In this document: piece by piece, positions 23,843-36,739 of the stretch | Layout: each line of letters starts with the position of its first letter | How positions within the stretch are numbered: the stretch's first letter is position 1 | From: Portunus trituberculatus | Taxonomy: Eukaryota > Arthropoda > Malacostraca > Decapoda > Portunidae | Length of the DNA: 64,000 nucleotides | Reading direction: 5' to 3' | Assembly: GCF_017591435.1 (NCBI RefSeq) | Contig: NC_059276.1 | Location: 7,256,276 to 7,320,275 of the forward strand | Program-made: the position numbers and the translations under genes | The notes under the pieces: generated by a model | Databases searched by the model: none | What the model saw: only the letters and a program-made list of their open reading frames with translations | What the model was told of the DNA's origin: nothing

Positions 23843-24055
23843 CAAAGGGAGGATAGTCGACACATTATAAAGGGAAGCATTGCAAGGTTTCCGACTGTGA
23901 CTACGTGGTGATGGACAGAAGCTTGCAATCTGACACTATAGAAGCTCAAAACTGAAGCAATCTTGATCTTGAACGTGTTGCAAGATTCCCAAAGCAACGA
24001 GTGAAGTCATTTCTATTTATTTATTTATTTTTTTTGCCGTTTATCGTAGATTGTT

Positions 24056-24057
<2 letters not shown>

Positions 24058-24141
<84 letters not shown>

Positions 24142-24186
24142 AAAGTAGGAAAAATTTAGATAGAACAAGCTGTAAACAAAATACTT

Positions 24187-24234
<48 letters not shown>
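24058..24234. repeat. Two (GA)n tracts
   Basis: GA tracts at 24058-24138 and 24190-24234, 50 bp apart. Confidence 0.96.
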
Positions 24235-24237
<3 letters not shown>

Positions 24238-24659
24238 TAAGGCAAAAGTAAAGATAAACAAAGGAGATAAAGGAACACATCACTAAAACTACGGTCAAAG
24301 TAGAGAGAGAGAGTTGAAGTTAAACCCTATCGCACCAACACAAGATTTACGACGAGACTGTATCGGCTTCACCCAGGCGTGTCTGAAGCCAGCTGTGTCT
24401 TAAGCCTACTACTGGGCGCCCTGCAATCACCGGCTATTGACCTCTGCTACACTTCTACGCGTCCAGTAGTAGTAGGTAGGCGGGGCTGATGAAGGGATGT
24501 ACTACTGAAGGAGGCAACGTGATTCTTCATTTTTTCGGTTTGTTTTGGGGTGTTTGGGATTTGAGTGGTTTTGTGTTTGTTGGGGATTGTTTTTCTGTCT
24601 GTTTTTTGTTTAGTTTTTGTATTTTTTTTTGGTTTATTGGTTTGTCTGTATCGTTTGGT
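24235..24659. other. Single-copy stretch, no gene
   Basis: Balanced DNA to 24530, then strongly T/G-rich (GTTTGGGATTTGAGTGG). Confidence 0.4.
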
Positions 24660-24846
24660 CTCTCTCCCTCTCTCTCTCTCTCTTTCTCTCTCTATCTCTG
24701 TATCTATGTATCTGTCTAGCTGTTTACTTGCCAACTTTCGTATTTGTTTATATATCTACTTATCTACATCCTAGCTGCTTATCTATTTATCTGTTTATCT
24801 ATCTATCTATTTAACTATTTGCCTATCTATTTATCTATCTTTCTAC

Positions 24847-24908
<62 letters not shown>

Positions 24909-24950
24909 GTCTATCTGTCTATCTATCTATCTGTCTATCCTCTTCGTTTT
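24660..24950. repeat. (CT)n and (CTAT/CTGT)n tetranucleotide repeat
   Basis: Short CT runs, degenerate TATC/TGTC tetranucleotides (24690-24845), a pure CT tract (24848-24900), then CTATCTGT units to 24940. Confidence 0.9.
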
Positions 24951-25911
24951 TTAAGGTTAGTTAAAACACCGAAAACGTGTATATATTTTTTCAGGAAGTT
25001 GGTCCTTCATTGTGGTTTGGTCTGTTCTCTCTGGATTCCTCGAGCGGTAGTCTTTATATATAACAAGTGTAATTTCCAGTATTTTTTGAGGTGTAATATT
25101 TATGATGATAGAAAGTATTGAAATAGTGCATATAGGTGTGTGTTTTTTTTTGTAATATCTTGCGCTGTGGTGACTCGGAAATTATTGATGCAGAAAACAG
25201 GATTATATGATTTTCAGTTTTTTTTTTTAACATTTTTCTGAATAATTCTGCGGTTCAAATTCCATGATCATTTTTCTGGTGGGATCTCGTCATTGGTACT
25301 GAAGGCATTGAAAAAAAAAAAAAAAAGAGAGAGCTAGAATTTTAACGCTTAGAAAAATCCAACATTTCTAAGATTTTAAATATTTTCTTGTAAGAATTGA
25401 ACTGGTATCTTGAAGGCGTCAGAAAAGAAAGAGGTTGAGTTTTTCGTTTTCGTTTTACTTGTAGTGTTGTGAATTGCGCAAGTTGATTAATCTTATCTCC
25501 CCAGCAATGTGTTTGAAATCATATCCAGCTGAGACATATAAACAATAGGAATAAAGATGAGGTATATTCTTAATGCTAGGGTAAAAATTTTGTGTTAGTT
25601 TATCCATTTTATTCATCCTTTATTTGATGTGGTGTATAAATGAAGGTTTTATCAGTTAGATCCTTTTAATATTCTTTTTAGTTTTATATTTTTTTGTAAT
25701 CAGCGGCCATGGGGGGAGAAAACTACACGGTGCTGAGATGTACATGCAGATCTTTATAATTCCAGGCCAAAACTACACCAATAAATCAGCAGGAAATTAT
25801 ACCACACGCCGCCTGATTGCCACACACTCTGATGTGTTGCGTCTTTACAGTTACCGTTTGATTCCACGAAGGGCTTAAGTTTGTCTCAGCAGGTGTGACT
25901 TACCCTAAGAC
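24951..25911. other. AT-rich single-copy stretch, no gene
   Basis: No long frame. GTCATTGGTACTGAAGGC at 25289-25306 resembles the 3' terminus of family A and may be a relic. Confidence 0.45.
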
Positions 25912-26121
25912 TAATCCCTTTAGTACCGTGCCGCGTTTCCATAGACATTTTGGTTACTATTTAGGGATTTGTAAGACTTCAGAAACTTATGTGAGGATGA
26001 GAATAGTAAAAAAGAACTGGTTATTAATCTTCTGACCTCCATAGACCTTTTGTAATGTAAATAAAATTGTCTAATACCCAAAAATCATGGTAAAAGTGTG
26101 TCTTACTACTGAAGGAGGTAA
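25912..26121 (-). mobile_element. Family A MITE, full length, diverged
   Basis: TAATCCCTTTAGTACCGTG to CTTACTACTGAAGGAGGTAA. Interior slightly shortened. Confidence 0.85.
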
Positions 26122-26159
26122 TCACATCTTATCCCGCCACAGCCCTGCACTTCACGGTA

Positions 26160-26580
26160 CACTCCACTGATGCTACAGGCGATCAGATGCCTTGCTAATG
26201 TGTACTCAGTCTTGGACCCTTACTAGTGCTATAGAGAATGAGAAACCTTTTGAGATATATCGTACGAGGATTAAAGAATGCTTCGATACTGCTACAGGCG
26301 ATCAGAAACCTTGCTAATGTGCATTCAAAACTGTACTTTAAAAGGATTCACAGTAGTGTTATAGGGAATCAGAGGCTAATGTGTTTTGAAGTGCATCGTG
26401 CGAGGATTAAAAATGCTTTGGTTCTGGTAAAGAGAATCAGAAATCTTGCTACAGTGTACGAGAACCCTTATAAAATGTTTCAGTATACTTGTTGTGCTAT
26501 AAATGGAATTCTTTATCATAGACGAGAGTTACATTACAATCCAATCCTCTATAATAAGGTAAAATCATTGTGTTTATAAG
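26160..26580. repeat. Imperfect ~120-135 bp tandem repeat with open frame
   Basis: GCTACAGGCGATCAGA at 26172 and 26291; CGTACGAGGATTAAAGAATGC at 26261 echoed at 26397. A 113-codon ATG frame (26238-26579) spans it; its residues RGLKNASILLQAIRNLANV are echoed 45 residues later as RARIKNALVLVKRIRNLATV. Arg/Asn/Leu-rich, no known domain. The protein repeat mirrors the DNA repeat, so coding is not demonstrated. 26580-26800 holds more degenerate units (AATCAAAACC). Confidence 0.55.
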
Positions 26581-26799
26581 AAAGTATTGACTATAGATGA
26601 AAAATAAACCTTTTTAGTATTTATATTGTGAGAATCCGTTCGTATTATAAGTTTGAACATTAAAGAGAATCCAAAACCTTTAACAACTACAGCAAAACAG
26701 GAATCCTTTAGCATAAACAGCCAAACGCACTACATGGGAATCAAAACCTCTTTAATGACTACTGAAACCTTTACGATAATTCTCTAGTACATCCAACAG

Positions 26800-27068
26800 G
26801 GACTAAATACCAGTTGGAGATTCAAGATCCCTTCATATCTATTCAAATCCTACCCAGTGCCTTAGAATTAATGTTGTTTATGGGGTTAGTTCCTTGAGGG
26901 GCCTCTCGTGCATTGATACTTGCGTGTGTGGCGGAGTTTTGGAATAATTGTTGAGGTATTTTACGAATATTTGATGGGCAGGTAGTGTAAGCTCCGGGTG
27001 AGTCATACCTGTGGGTTTACTTACTGCTACTGGTGACTGGCGGGCTGGGTGTAGTTTTGGTGAAGAAA
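26800..27068. other. Single-copy stretch, no gene
   Basis: No repeat, frame or motif of note. Confidence 0.35.
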
Positions 27069-27280
27069 GAGGAGGAGGAGGAGGAGGAGGAGGTGGTGAT
27101 GTAGGAGGATGATTGGGAGGTGGCTAAGCAGGTCAAGAACAGGAACAACCAGTAGTAGTAGTAGTAGTAGTAGTAGTAGTTGTTGTTGTAGTTACGAAAG
27201 GGGAAAATATAAGGAAAAAAGTAGAGGAAGTAAGTTATTTTATTGTTTTTATTCGTGACAGTAGTAGTAGTAGTTAGTAA

Positions 27281-27323
<43 letters not shown>

Positions 27324-27417
27324 TGTTGTTGTTGTTGTTGTTGTTGTTATAGAAATAGAAGAAGTACTAGAAGAAATAGTAAAAAAAAATAGCAACAACA
27401 GTAACAACAATAATAGT

Positions 27418-27453
<36 letters not shown>
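27069..27453. repeat. (GGA), (TAG), (TTG), (AAC) triplet cluster
   Basis: GGA (27069-27092), TAG (27152-27180), TAG (27259-27322) running into TTG (27323-27347), and AAC (27418-27453). TTG and AAC are complementary, 70 bp apart. Confidence 0.94.
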
Positions 27454-27454
<1 letters not shown>

Positions 27455-27516
27455 TATATAAAAGTCCAACGCTCTGGATTTGTTACATACCACAATAGAT
27501 TAAAGACAGGTATATT

Positions 27517-27786
<270 letters not shown>

Positions 27787-27883
27787 GTTAGTGTCTTGTT
27801 ATCTCTATAAGCGCTTGTATGATGCACGCGGGAACTGCAAGATATTTGTAAGTGTTTATTATTAAAATCTTATGATGTCCTGA

Positions 27884-27885
<2 letters not shown>

Positions 27886-27946
<61 letters not shown>

Positions 27947-27972
27947 TTATGCGCTTCAGTTTGTTGTGGGTG

Positions 27973-28012
<40 letters not shown>

Positions 28013-28152
28013 AGCCTCAGGGGGGAGGGTCTTTCCACGCTCGTGTCTTAGTCAGTGAACAGCGAAGAAACTTTCATCTTATTTAACTCCCTGGGTGGAA
28101 GAGGAGGAGGAGGAGGAGGAGGAGGAGGAGGAGGAGGAGGAGGAGGAGGAGG
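27886..28152. repeat. (GA)n, (CT)n, (GGA)n
   Basis: GA (27886-27941), CT (27979-28010) and GGA (28098-28152). GA is complementary to the CT tracts on either side. Confidence 0.95.
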
Positions 28153-28199
28153 TGTGAGGGTGGAAGGTTAGGTGGAAGAAAGGTTAGGGTGGAGGGAGG

Positions 28200-28623
28200 T
28201 GGAAAGAAGTGGTAAGTAGAAGAATGGTGTCTCTATCTTCACCATCTTCATTGTAACATCGTCATTTCATCATCATTTTTTTCATCACCATGCATTATAA
28301 TTTGACTTGAAACTCCTGCATCACTGTACCGTCTTTGTCACCATCACATCACCACCACCTGCTCCTCACCTCACCACTGTTCACCAGCTTCAGAATCAAA
28401 CACTCATCACAACACCAATTATTACTATCTCATCACCACATTCACCACGCAACACCACAGTAATACATCACCACCACAACCACACAGCACATAGCACAAA
28501 CATTATAAACAACACAACCGCACACCACCACAACCGCATTCTACCACACACAACATCATACAACATCACCACACCACATTTAACCCTTCCAAGCTAAACA
28601 GGTGAGCAGAAAACCCACCTGGA
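28200..28623. other. CAC/ATC-rich low-complexity stretch
   Basis: Degenerate ATCACCACCAC sequence from 28240 to 28580. The 96-codon frame (His/Thr-rich) is a composition artefact. Confidence 0.7.
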
Positions 28624-28832
28624 CTTCCCTTCAATACTGGGACGCATTTTTACCATGAGTTTTGGGTAAGATTAGACGATTTTATTGACATTTGGAAGGG
28701 TATATGGAGGTCAGAAGATTAATGGTTTGAATCTTCACTATTTTAATCCTCTCATAAGTTTCTGAAGCTGTATAGAACCACCAAATAGTAAGCAGAATGA
28801 ATATGAAAAAGTCATGGTACTGAAGAGGTTAA
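28624..28832 (+). mobile_element. Family A MITE, near full length
   Basis: CTTCCCTTCAATACTGGGAC to GGTACTGAAGAGGTTAA. The 5' TTAA is lost. Confidence 0.88.
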
Positions 28833-29373
28833 ACTCATACACCTGAATTTCTTTCCCTCAGGAGAGCATAGCGTGACTGGATGTCAAATGTATACCGTTC
28901 CTATTTTTTCCCTTCTTTTTTTCCCTCTCTGGGTGGCTGGAGGACATAAACATTTCCCTTACTTACTTATTACTTACTACGCATCCTCTTGTCTGTTGTA
29001 GGCTCTCATTACTCGTACAGATATCTTATTTAGTGCTTAGATAGGCTGGCTGAACCTGTAATTTGTACCAGCTTTCTTCCTCGGCCGCCTCGAGTCTGGC
29101 GCCTAATACGTATATAGAGACAAGAGGAACTGCACGAAGGAGGTACAGAAGAATGTTTAGTGCAGTGTTAACTAAATGCCGCTTGTTCCCTGTAGCTCCC
29201 GCATGCCCAGGAGGAAGGGAGGGAAGGAGGGAGCAGGAGGAAGAGATGGAGAGAAGGCGGGTGATAGAAACTGTTTTGTTATGAGACGGAGGAGGAAAGG
29301 AGAGTATGAGAAAAGTGAGAGAAGAGAGAATGATGAGGGAAGAGACAAGAAAAGTGGTTGAAGAGAAGGAGGT

Positions 29374-29376
<3 letters not shown>
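28833..29376. other. Single-copy then purine-rich stretch, no gene
   Basis: 29040-29210 is GC-balanced, with a 73-codon frame lacking domains. 29210-29376 is purine-rich. Confidence 0.4.
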
Positions 29377-29444
<68 letters not shown>

Positions 29445-29520
29445 TAAAGCTTCATAGGGTGGAATAAAACTTCATGTGAGACGTAATCTAACTTAACTTT
29501 GAATTTATCTAGTTTAGCTG

Positions 29521-29588
<68 letters not shown>
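29377..29588. repeat. (GA)n ... (CT)n complementary pair
   Basis: GA (29377-29440) and CT (29524-29588), 83 bp apart. Confidence 0.96.
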
Positions 29589-30489
<901 letters not shown>

Positions 30490-31340
30490 ATCAAGACGAA
30501 GGAGATTCTGTGTTAGAGTTCCCCCGGCCTGCCTGGAGCCTTGAAATATGGGCTGGCGGGGCACAGCATGTATTAATGGCAGCACTGGAGGACGGCTGTC
30601 GGATGGTCCTGGAAAATATGGCCATCAGATATATGGTCCGGAGGAATCTATTTGCGGCGCCCTTGGTCCCGTCGGAGGCTGTGTAGACGGGTCCTGGCGC
30701 GTCGGGAGGCCGTGTAGTGGTGGCTGCGGCGGTGGGAGGTCTAGAAGCGACACGGGTGGTTGAGGAATGGGATCGCTTGGAGGGGAATCACACAGCATCT
30801 TGACACTCTGAGGGAGGCGAGGGTGGAGAGGCAGCAGGAGGTGTCAGACGCGTTCACTCTCTCTGACTCCTCTGTTCTCGTCCCTCTCTTCTCGTTCCTC
30901 TGTTCTCGTTCCTCCCTTCTCTTCCCTCTCTTCTCTCTCGTCTCTCTCTCGTTCCGCGTAATCAAAAGTGTAGCTGTGGGACTTGTGGCCTTGTCTTCGC
31001 GCCCTCTTCCTCATCCCGCCCTCGTGCCTAATTCTACCGTGTCGACGCGCGCACACACACGGACGTATTTGCAGCCGGTGATTCACGGGGGATTGCAAAT
31101 GAGCATCGTAAACAGCACGTAGGTGGAGCAGGACCATTGTTCGAGTCTGACCTTGTTGGAGGGCGAGGTGGGGTATCTGGGCATCTCGCGGCCATTCCGT
31201 TACAGGCACCAGGTGAAGAGCAGCCTGGTAATGAGGTGCCAGCCAGACACCCGTTGCTAATTGCTGGCAAAACAATGCATTACAAAGTTTAACATTATTC
31301 TCTCCTCCCGGACAAGGCTGGCGGGGGAAGTGAGGGGTAG
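30490..31340. other. GC-rich single-copy patch
   Basis: Longest GC-rich, CpG-containing, mostly non-repetitive segment of the window (GGCGCGTCGGGAGGCCG). It holds a 71-codon forward Gly-rich frame at 30548 and a 203-codon reverse frame (31455-30844) without known domains; the latter's ends are simple-sequence. It might include a promoter or undetected exon. Confidence 0.35.
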
Positions 31341-31660
31341 GAGGAGAGAGGAGGAAGGAGGAAGATGTGTGGTGGAGAGGTGCGGGTAAAGAGAAGGAGG
31401 AAAAGTGAGAGATGGTATTGAGGAAAGGAAGAGTAGATAGAGAGATAACCAGCAATAGTCGTTATGGTAGAAAGAAGAGAGTAAAATTTCAGGTGGAGAA
31501 AGAAGAGTGAAATATTAGATAAAGAGCAATAATAGGAGAAGAAAGTGGTGAAGGAAGAAGAGTAGCAAGGGAAGAATGGAGACGAAAGAGAGAAAAGGCA
31601 GTCAGGGGGAGATTAGAGATAGAGAACAGGAAGGAGGAGGAGGAGGAGGAGGAGGAGGAG
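31341..31660. other. Purine-rich stretch with (GGA)n
   Basis: GAAGGAGGA-type DNA with a GGA tract at 31635-31660. The 95-codon reverse Ser-rich frame is an artefact. Confidence 0.6.
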
Positions 31661-31950
31661 AAGTGGTGTAGATGAAAAGTGTGGCTGCGAGGCGATAGCA
31701 CTAAGGCTGGAGGTGTGGGGAGCATAAACAGCACATCAGCACGGGAAAAACTGGGGTACCTCGCACCACTGTACACGCAACGCGGCGCTCACGGCGGAGG
31801 TGGAAATGCAACGCCCTGCTCAAGAAAAAAAGAAACTAATAGAATTCTCAAATACCGTTGTAATAATAGAATGGACTAGAAACGTTAAGGGGTAGAGTTT
31901 GCCGCCATTTCTTCACACACACCGACCAAAACAAATAAGTAACACAAGCT

Positions 31951-32162
31951 CATAGTCTCAAACAATTCTGTGCCTCATCTCCACTATTTCAAAGCGCTTT
32001 ATCTAAATATACACGAGTTTTTTAATGTGTTTTCTTGGTTCTAGAGGCAAAGTGGCAAGGTTTCTACATTAGTAACTTAAGAAACACTATTGAAAACTCT
32101 GCTAATCATCTCTGTAGCCTTGAAAAATAGTCGTGGTGAGAGAGCAAAGCGATTCTGAATAC
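31951..32162 (-). mobile_element. Family B element, full-length copy
   Basis: Reverse complement begins GTATTCAGAATCGCTTTGC and contains AAGGCTACAGAGATGATTAGC, then GCCTCTAGAACC, ending near GTTTGAGACTATG. 212 bp, collinear with the copy at 5031. Confidence 0.72.
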
Positions 32163-33221
32163 CTAACATATATTCAAGCAGGAATTTATAAAAGTTAGCA
32201 AAATTAACCTATGAAACAAGTATATACATCAACAGGTAACTGAGGTGTGCTTTTTACGACCGCTAGGTAGACCAGAGGTACGGATCGAAGTAGTTACCTA
32301 TATAGCGAACTCCAATAGTGTGTAGAGTGAATGTGTGGGCGTATATATGCGTGGCTGAGTAGTGTATGTGTGTGGGTGTGGCGCAGAGAGGCGGGTGGCG
32401 ATGACTGGAGAAAGGGCGTGTGTGTGTGTGTGTGTGTGAGTGCGAGGGTGGTGGTGGGTTGGCTGTGTGTGGCGTGGGTCGGGAAGAGAGGCTGAGGTGA
32501 GGAGAAATGAGTGTAGATGAGATGTATGCGTGTGTGAATGGCTGTGTGGAAGAGAGACAGGGAATGAAACGGTTAAAAACGGTACTTTAATCGCGGCATG
32601 GAAGGCAGAGAAAGGTGAAGGAGGCACGGATGAATATGGCAAAGACGTGGATGAAAGAGGAGAGACAAGTAGAAAGGAGGAAAGTAGAGATAAAAATGAA
32701 GGTCGTAGGAATGTAGTTGAAGGAGAGAAGAGAAATAGGAAAAGGAGATAGGAGAAATAGGGATGAGGGTTAGAGAAGAGGTGGAAGAAAGATGAAGGAG
32801 ATGAGGATGATGTATGTGCTATGGATGTGGGTGAGAGAGCACACACACACACACACACACACATTTACCTCCCCCCACCAACACAGTACTCCTACTCCAT
32901 ACCCTCCCACATATCCTGCAGGAGCCTAAGGGAGGGGCAGAGAAGGAGGTGATCGTGCGGACAGCAGCAGCGGGAGAGCCCAGTAATTGTCCTGAAGAGC
33001 ATCTATCAGCTGTCCAGTTCAGTGACCGCATATGACCCCCGTGGTATGTCTCCTCTCCCCCCTAACTCCAGTCCATCCCCCGGGGTCACGCAATTAGGGT
33101 AAGAAAGGGCCCTGGGAAGCACCGTTCGCTCCTAGATGAGTCTCTAATTAATTAACCCAGCCTATTACCCACTATCTACCTTTTCTCTTACCTCTCTGCC
33201 TCTTCCAGTACCTTTGTTATC
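32163..33221. other. Mixed single-copy and GT-rich DNA, no gene
   Basis: GTGTGTG-rich 32320-32470 with a short GT tract (32418-32438), purine-rich 32580-32810, CA tract 32838-32863, then C-rich unique DNA with CCCCCGGGGTCACGCAATTAG near 33076 and a TTAATTAATTAA-like AT palindrome near 33148. Confidence 0.45.
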
Positions 33222-33380
33222 TGGTGGTGGTGGTGGTGGTGGTGGTCGAGGTCGTGGTGGTGGTGGTGGTTGTCATTAAAGAGGTTTTTGTACTGTCATT
33301 CTCCTCCATGTTCGTTTCATTGTGTTTCTGTTCTTCTCTACTTGTTCTTCCTTCGTTTGTTCTTCTTCCTGTTCTTTGCT

Positions 33381-33421
<41 letters not shown>

Positions 33422-33530
33422 GCTTCGTTTTTCTATTTTTGTTCTTGCTTGTGTTTTTGTTTATGTCCTCCTCCTCCTCCTCCTTGTTCCTCCTCCTCCT
33501 CCTCCTCCTCCTCCTCCTCCTCCTCCTCCT
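33222..33530. repeat. (GGT)n, (TTG)n, (CTC)n cluster
   Basis: GGT (33222-33268, interrupted), TTG (33382-33421), CTC (33467-33530, interrupted). Confidence 0.94.
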
Positions 33531-33608
33531 CTGGTCCAGCCTCTGATAGGGTACGCAGTGGCTATCCCCAATTAAGAAACTGAATGCCCGTTCCAATAGT
33601 TTTATGAT

Positions 33609-33711
<103 letters not shown>

Positions 33712-33839
33712 GTATAGGATTAATAGATTTACACGTGAATAGATGGGCAGGTGTGTAGATAGTAAGTGTACTGATGGAGGTTAAAGATAAGGGGACTCGT
33801 AGGCACAGATAAACACTTGGAAAATAGATGCACACCCAT

Positions 33840-34110
33840 TTTCCTTAGATATGAATGTACTGATAGAGAGAATATTGTCGATAGTGAAGAGAAACTAGTA
33901 CATAAATAGTAAACAGATGGAGGACATGTACACTGATGACTTCGAATAGATATAAATGTGATGATAGATAAGATAATGTAGAGAGATGAAGATTTACTGA
34001 TAGATAAAATAGATAGACTTGAAAAAAATACTCACCTTCATGATCCTCGATAGATAGAAGTGTGGTGATGGATGAAATATTGCAGATAGATAAAGGCAAA
34101 AACTGATAGA
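33840..34110. repeat. Degenerate GATA-rich repeat
   Basis: Many TGATAGATA/GATAGAT words in imperfect ~75-90 bp periodicity. Non-coding. Confidence 0.6.
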
Positions 34111-34430
34111 TATATTGATAAGGCCAGAACGAAGGAGGGATTTGCATGTTGTCAGTAATAAAAAGGTCAAATTAGCTCCACACTTTATCAGATCATTTGC
34201 ATATTTTATTACGTTGAGAGTGATTTTATTTTTTTTATCTCGCTCACCTGCTTCTCCTTCCCTTAAGTCAACGCTCTCTTTATTAACAACCAAATAAGAA
34301 GCAATAAACTCGATACCATGGAGTGTAAATAGAAAAAACGCGTCTTGTAGTGTCACCAGAAAAGGCACAGGTTAATTAATAGCACATCAGTCAGGTGAAA
34401 GAATGATAAAACAATAATAAAAATGTAAGC

Positions 34431-34432
<2 letters not shown>

Positions 34433-34507
<75 letters not shown>

Positions 34508-34698
34508 AGATCAAAATAGTTAAAGTCATGCTACTGTGGAATAAGGTGAACAGGTGAATACACAAGCCAGGTGAACAAAGGACAGGTGTAAGAGAGGAGT
34601 TAATGAATATGTAAACACACCTGGACCCTTGCCAACACCCTGCTGAGAGCCCCTAGACCTGAGCAGGGAGGATAAGGCCCTGACCACCACTGAGGGAC

Positions 34699-34767
<69 letters not shown>
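34433..34767. repeat. Two (GA)n tracts
   Basis: GA at 34433-34504 and 34700-34767, with unique DNA between. Confidence 0.96.
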
Positions 34768-34769
<2 letters not shown>

Positions 34770-34794
34770 GATAGAAAAGGAACAGTGTCATGAA

Positions 34795-35290
34795 AATAGA
34801 GAATAAAATTAAGATTGCAGGAATATAATGGCATTGAAGCAGAAAATAATAGAGTTAGCTGAATAGGAAGTAAGATTAAGAACACAGGAACATTGACAGA
34901 TGAATGGAAGGTAATAGAAAAAAGATATAAATAGTATTATTAGAATAAGAAATAGGGAATAAAATTAAGACTGCAGGAATATAAAGGAACTGAAGCAGAT
35001 AATAATAGTCTTTACTGAAGAGGAAATAAGACTGAGGATACAGGAATATTGATAGATAAATATAAAAGAATTGAATTAGGGTATAGATGGTGTTATTAGA
35101 ATAAGAAATAGAATAAAAAATAAAGAAATATTGATAGATGAATAAAGAGGAATTGAAAGAGAATATGAATAGTGTAAGGAGAAAATGGAAACAAGATTAA
35201 GAAGAAAGGAATACTGATAGATAGATATAAAGGAATTGAAGGAGAATAGAAATAGTGTTAGAAGAATAGAAGATAAGGATTAGGAGAATA
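34795..35290. repeat. ~156 bp A-rich tandem array, about 3 copies
   Basis: GAATAAAATTAAGA(T/C)TGCAG at 34801 and 34957, with further degenerate units carrying GGAATATTGATAGAT near 35060, 35130 and 35207. Confidence 0.82.
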
Positions 35291-35596
35291 TGTAGTGAAG
35301 GAATAGTGAGCGATAGAATAGTAATAATAATAGTAATAGTCTTAACGGTCGGTGACTAGTAAAAAGAGAATTTAGAGCAGAGTAAGTGTGGACAGGAAAG
35401 ATGAATAAATGAATTACTAACACATAAATGAACTTAACAAAATAAATAAATCCATTAACTTTCAAATAAATAAAGAAAAAAAAAGAAGAAAAAGCAAGAA
35501 AAAAAGGAAACATTTTATAAAACTCCTTGTGTTTGGTGAAGTTACATTACAAGTGAACAGATAACACAGAGGAACAAAGAACAGAAGCACACACAC

Positions 35597-35599
<3 letters not shown>

Positions 35600-35664
<65 letters not shown>
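35600..35664. repeat. (CA)n microsatellite
   Basis: About 32 CA units. Confidence 0.96.
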
Positions 35665-35668
<4 letters not shown>

Positions 35669-35994
35669 GAAGCAACAGAGGTCAGTACAGCCAACCCCGC
35701 CACTCCATCCACTACCCCAAGACACGAGGCTGATCTGGTAATATAATCTCAACGGTAAGGTCTGATTTTATTACATTCCTCGCTATCAGTGTCTGGCTCC
35801 GTATTGGCCGTAAGCTATTGAAACCTGTTAACACGATCCCAACACCTTTGCCTTCTAGAAACTCCTTAGATGATTTTTGAGGCCGCTCGCTTCCTCCTCC
35901 CTCGTAATTCGCGTGATGTAAAGGCGAGGTTTGCTGGGAGAAAGAATTGGTGGAGGTTTAAGGTGTTTGAGTTGCGGGATGGAAAGTATTTGGG

Positions 35995-36370
35995 TATTAA
36001 GTTTAAATTTTGGTGTTTGAGTTCCCATTTTCTTTTGGGGTTTTATTTGTTGCCTTTCGTGATTTTTTTTTTTTTTTTTTGGTTCTTATTAGCTTCAAAA
36101 TTGGTGTTGTTTAAGTTCTCGTTTTCTTTTTGGGCATTTGCTTTCTTTGTTGTTTTTCGTGTTTTTGTTTTGATTTGGGCATTTGCTTCCTATTTTGGAT
36201 GTTTTTTAAATGCTCGTTTTCTTTTGGGGCATTTGGTTTCTTGTTTGTTGTTTTTCGTGTTTTTGTTTTGATTTGGGTATTAACTTAAAATTTTGGGTGT
36301 TGTTTAAGTTCGTGTAGTCTTTTTAGGGCATTTACTTTCCTCTTTGTTGTTTTTCGTGTTTTTCCTTTTT
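35995..36370. repeat. ~91-98 bp T-rich tandem array, 4 copies
   Basis: Unit anchor GGTGTTGTTTAAGTTC near 36012, 36103, 36197 and 36295, each followed by TTTTTGGGCATTTGCTTTC and TTGTTTTTCGTGTTTTTG. The 133-codon frame here (Phe/Leu/Val-rich) reflects the T bias. Confidence 0.87.
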
Positions 36371-36493
36371 ATTGAAATAGTGAAAAATCTTGCCAGTAAT
36401 CTTCTGACCTCCGTAGACCCTTCCTAATGCCAATAAAACCGTCTAATCATACTCAAACTTAAGATAAAAATGCGTTCTAGTACTGAAGGGTTG
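36371..36493 (-). mobile_element. Family A MITE, truncated
   Basis: Only the segment from TTGAAATAGTGAAAAATCTT to AGTACTGAAGGGTTGA remains. It joins the T-rich array abruptly, so the array probably replaced the rest. Confidence 0.85.
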
Positions 36494-36739
36494 AGAACAT
36501 TTGAGGCTGTCTCGTATGTTCTCCGTGTTCTCTTCTCTTCCCACAACATAATTCCACATTTCCTTGAAGCTGAGTAGTGGAACAAGCCCTCCACTTTTCC
36601 ACCTTTACTTCCTAATTACCTTTACCTGAAGTTAATTTTACTTAATTTTATTATTTATTGTTTTGTTTTTGAGTTATTTCTTAATTTTTCTTCTATTTAC
36701 ACATTTTTTTTCATTCCTATTTTAATTTAAAGTCTTAAT

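Noticed and set aside
25284..25311. Additional family A copy
   Set aside because: Only about 20 bp resembling the 3' terminus (GGTACTGAAGGC) is present, with no matching interior, so it is not counted.
30844..31455. 203-codon reverse-strand frame in the GC-rich patch
   Set aside because: Both ends are simple-sequence (Ser-rich start, Glu/Arg-rich end). The middle matches no family I recognise and no splice structure supports it. Kept only as part of the GC-rich finding.
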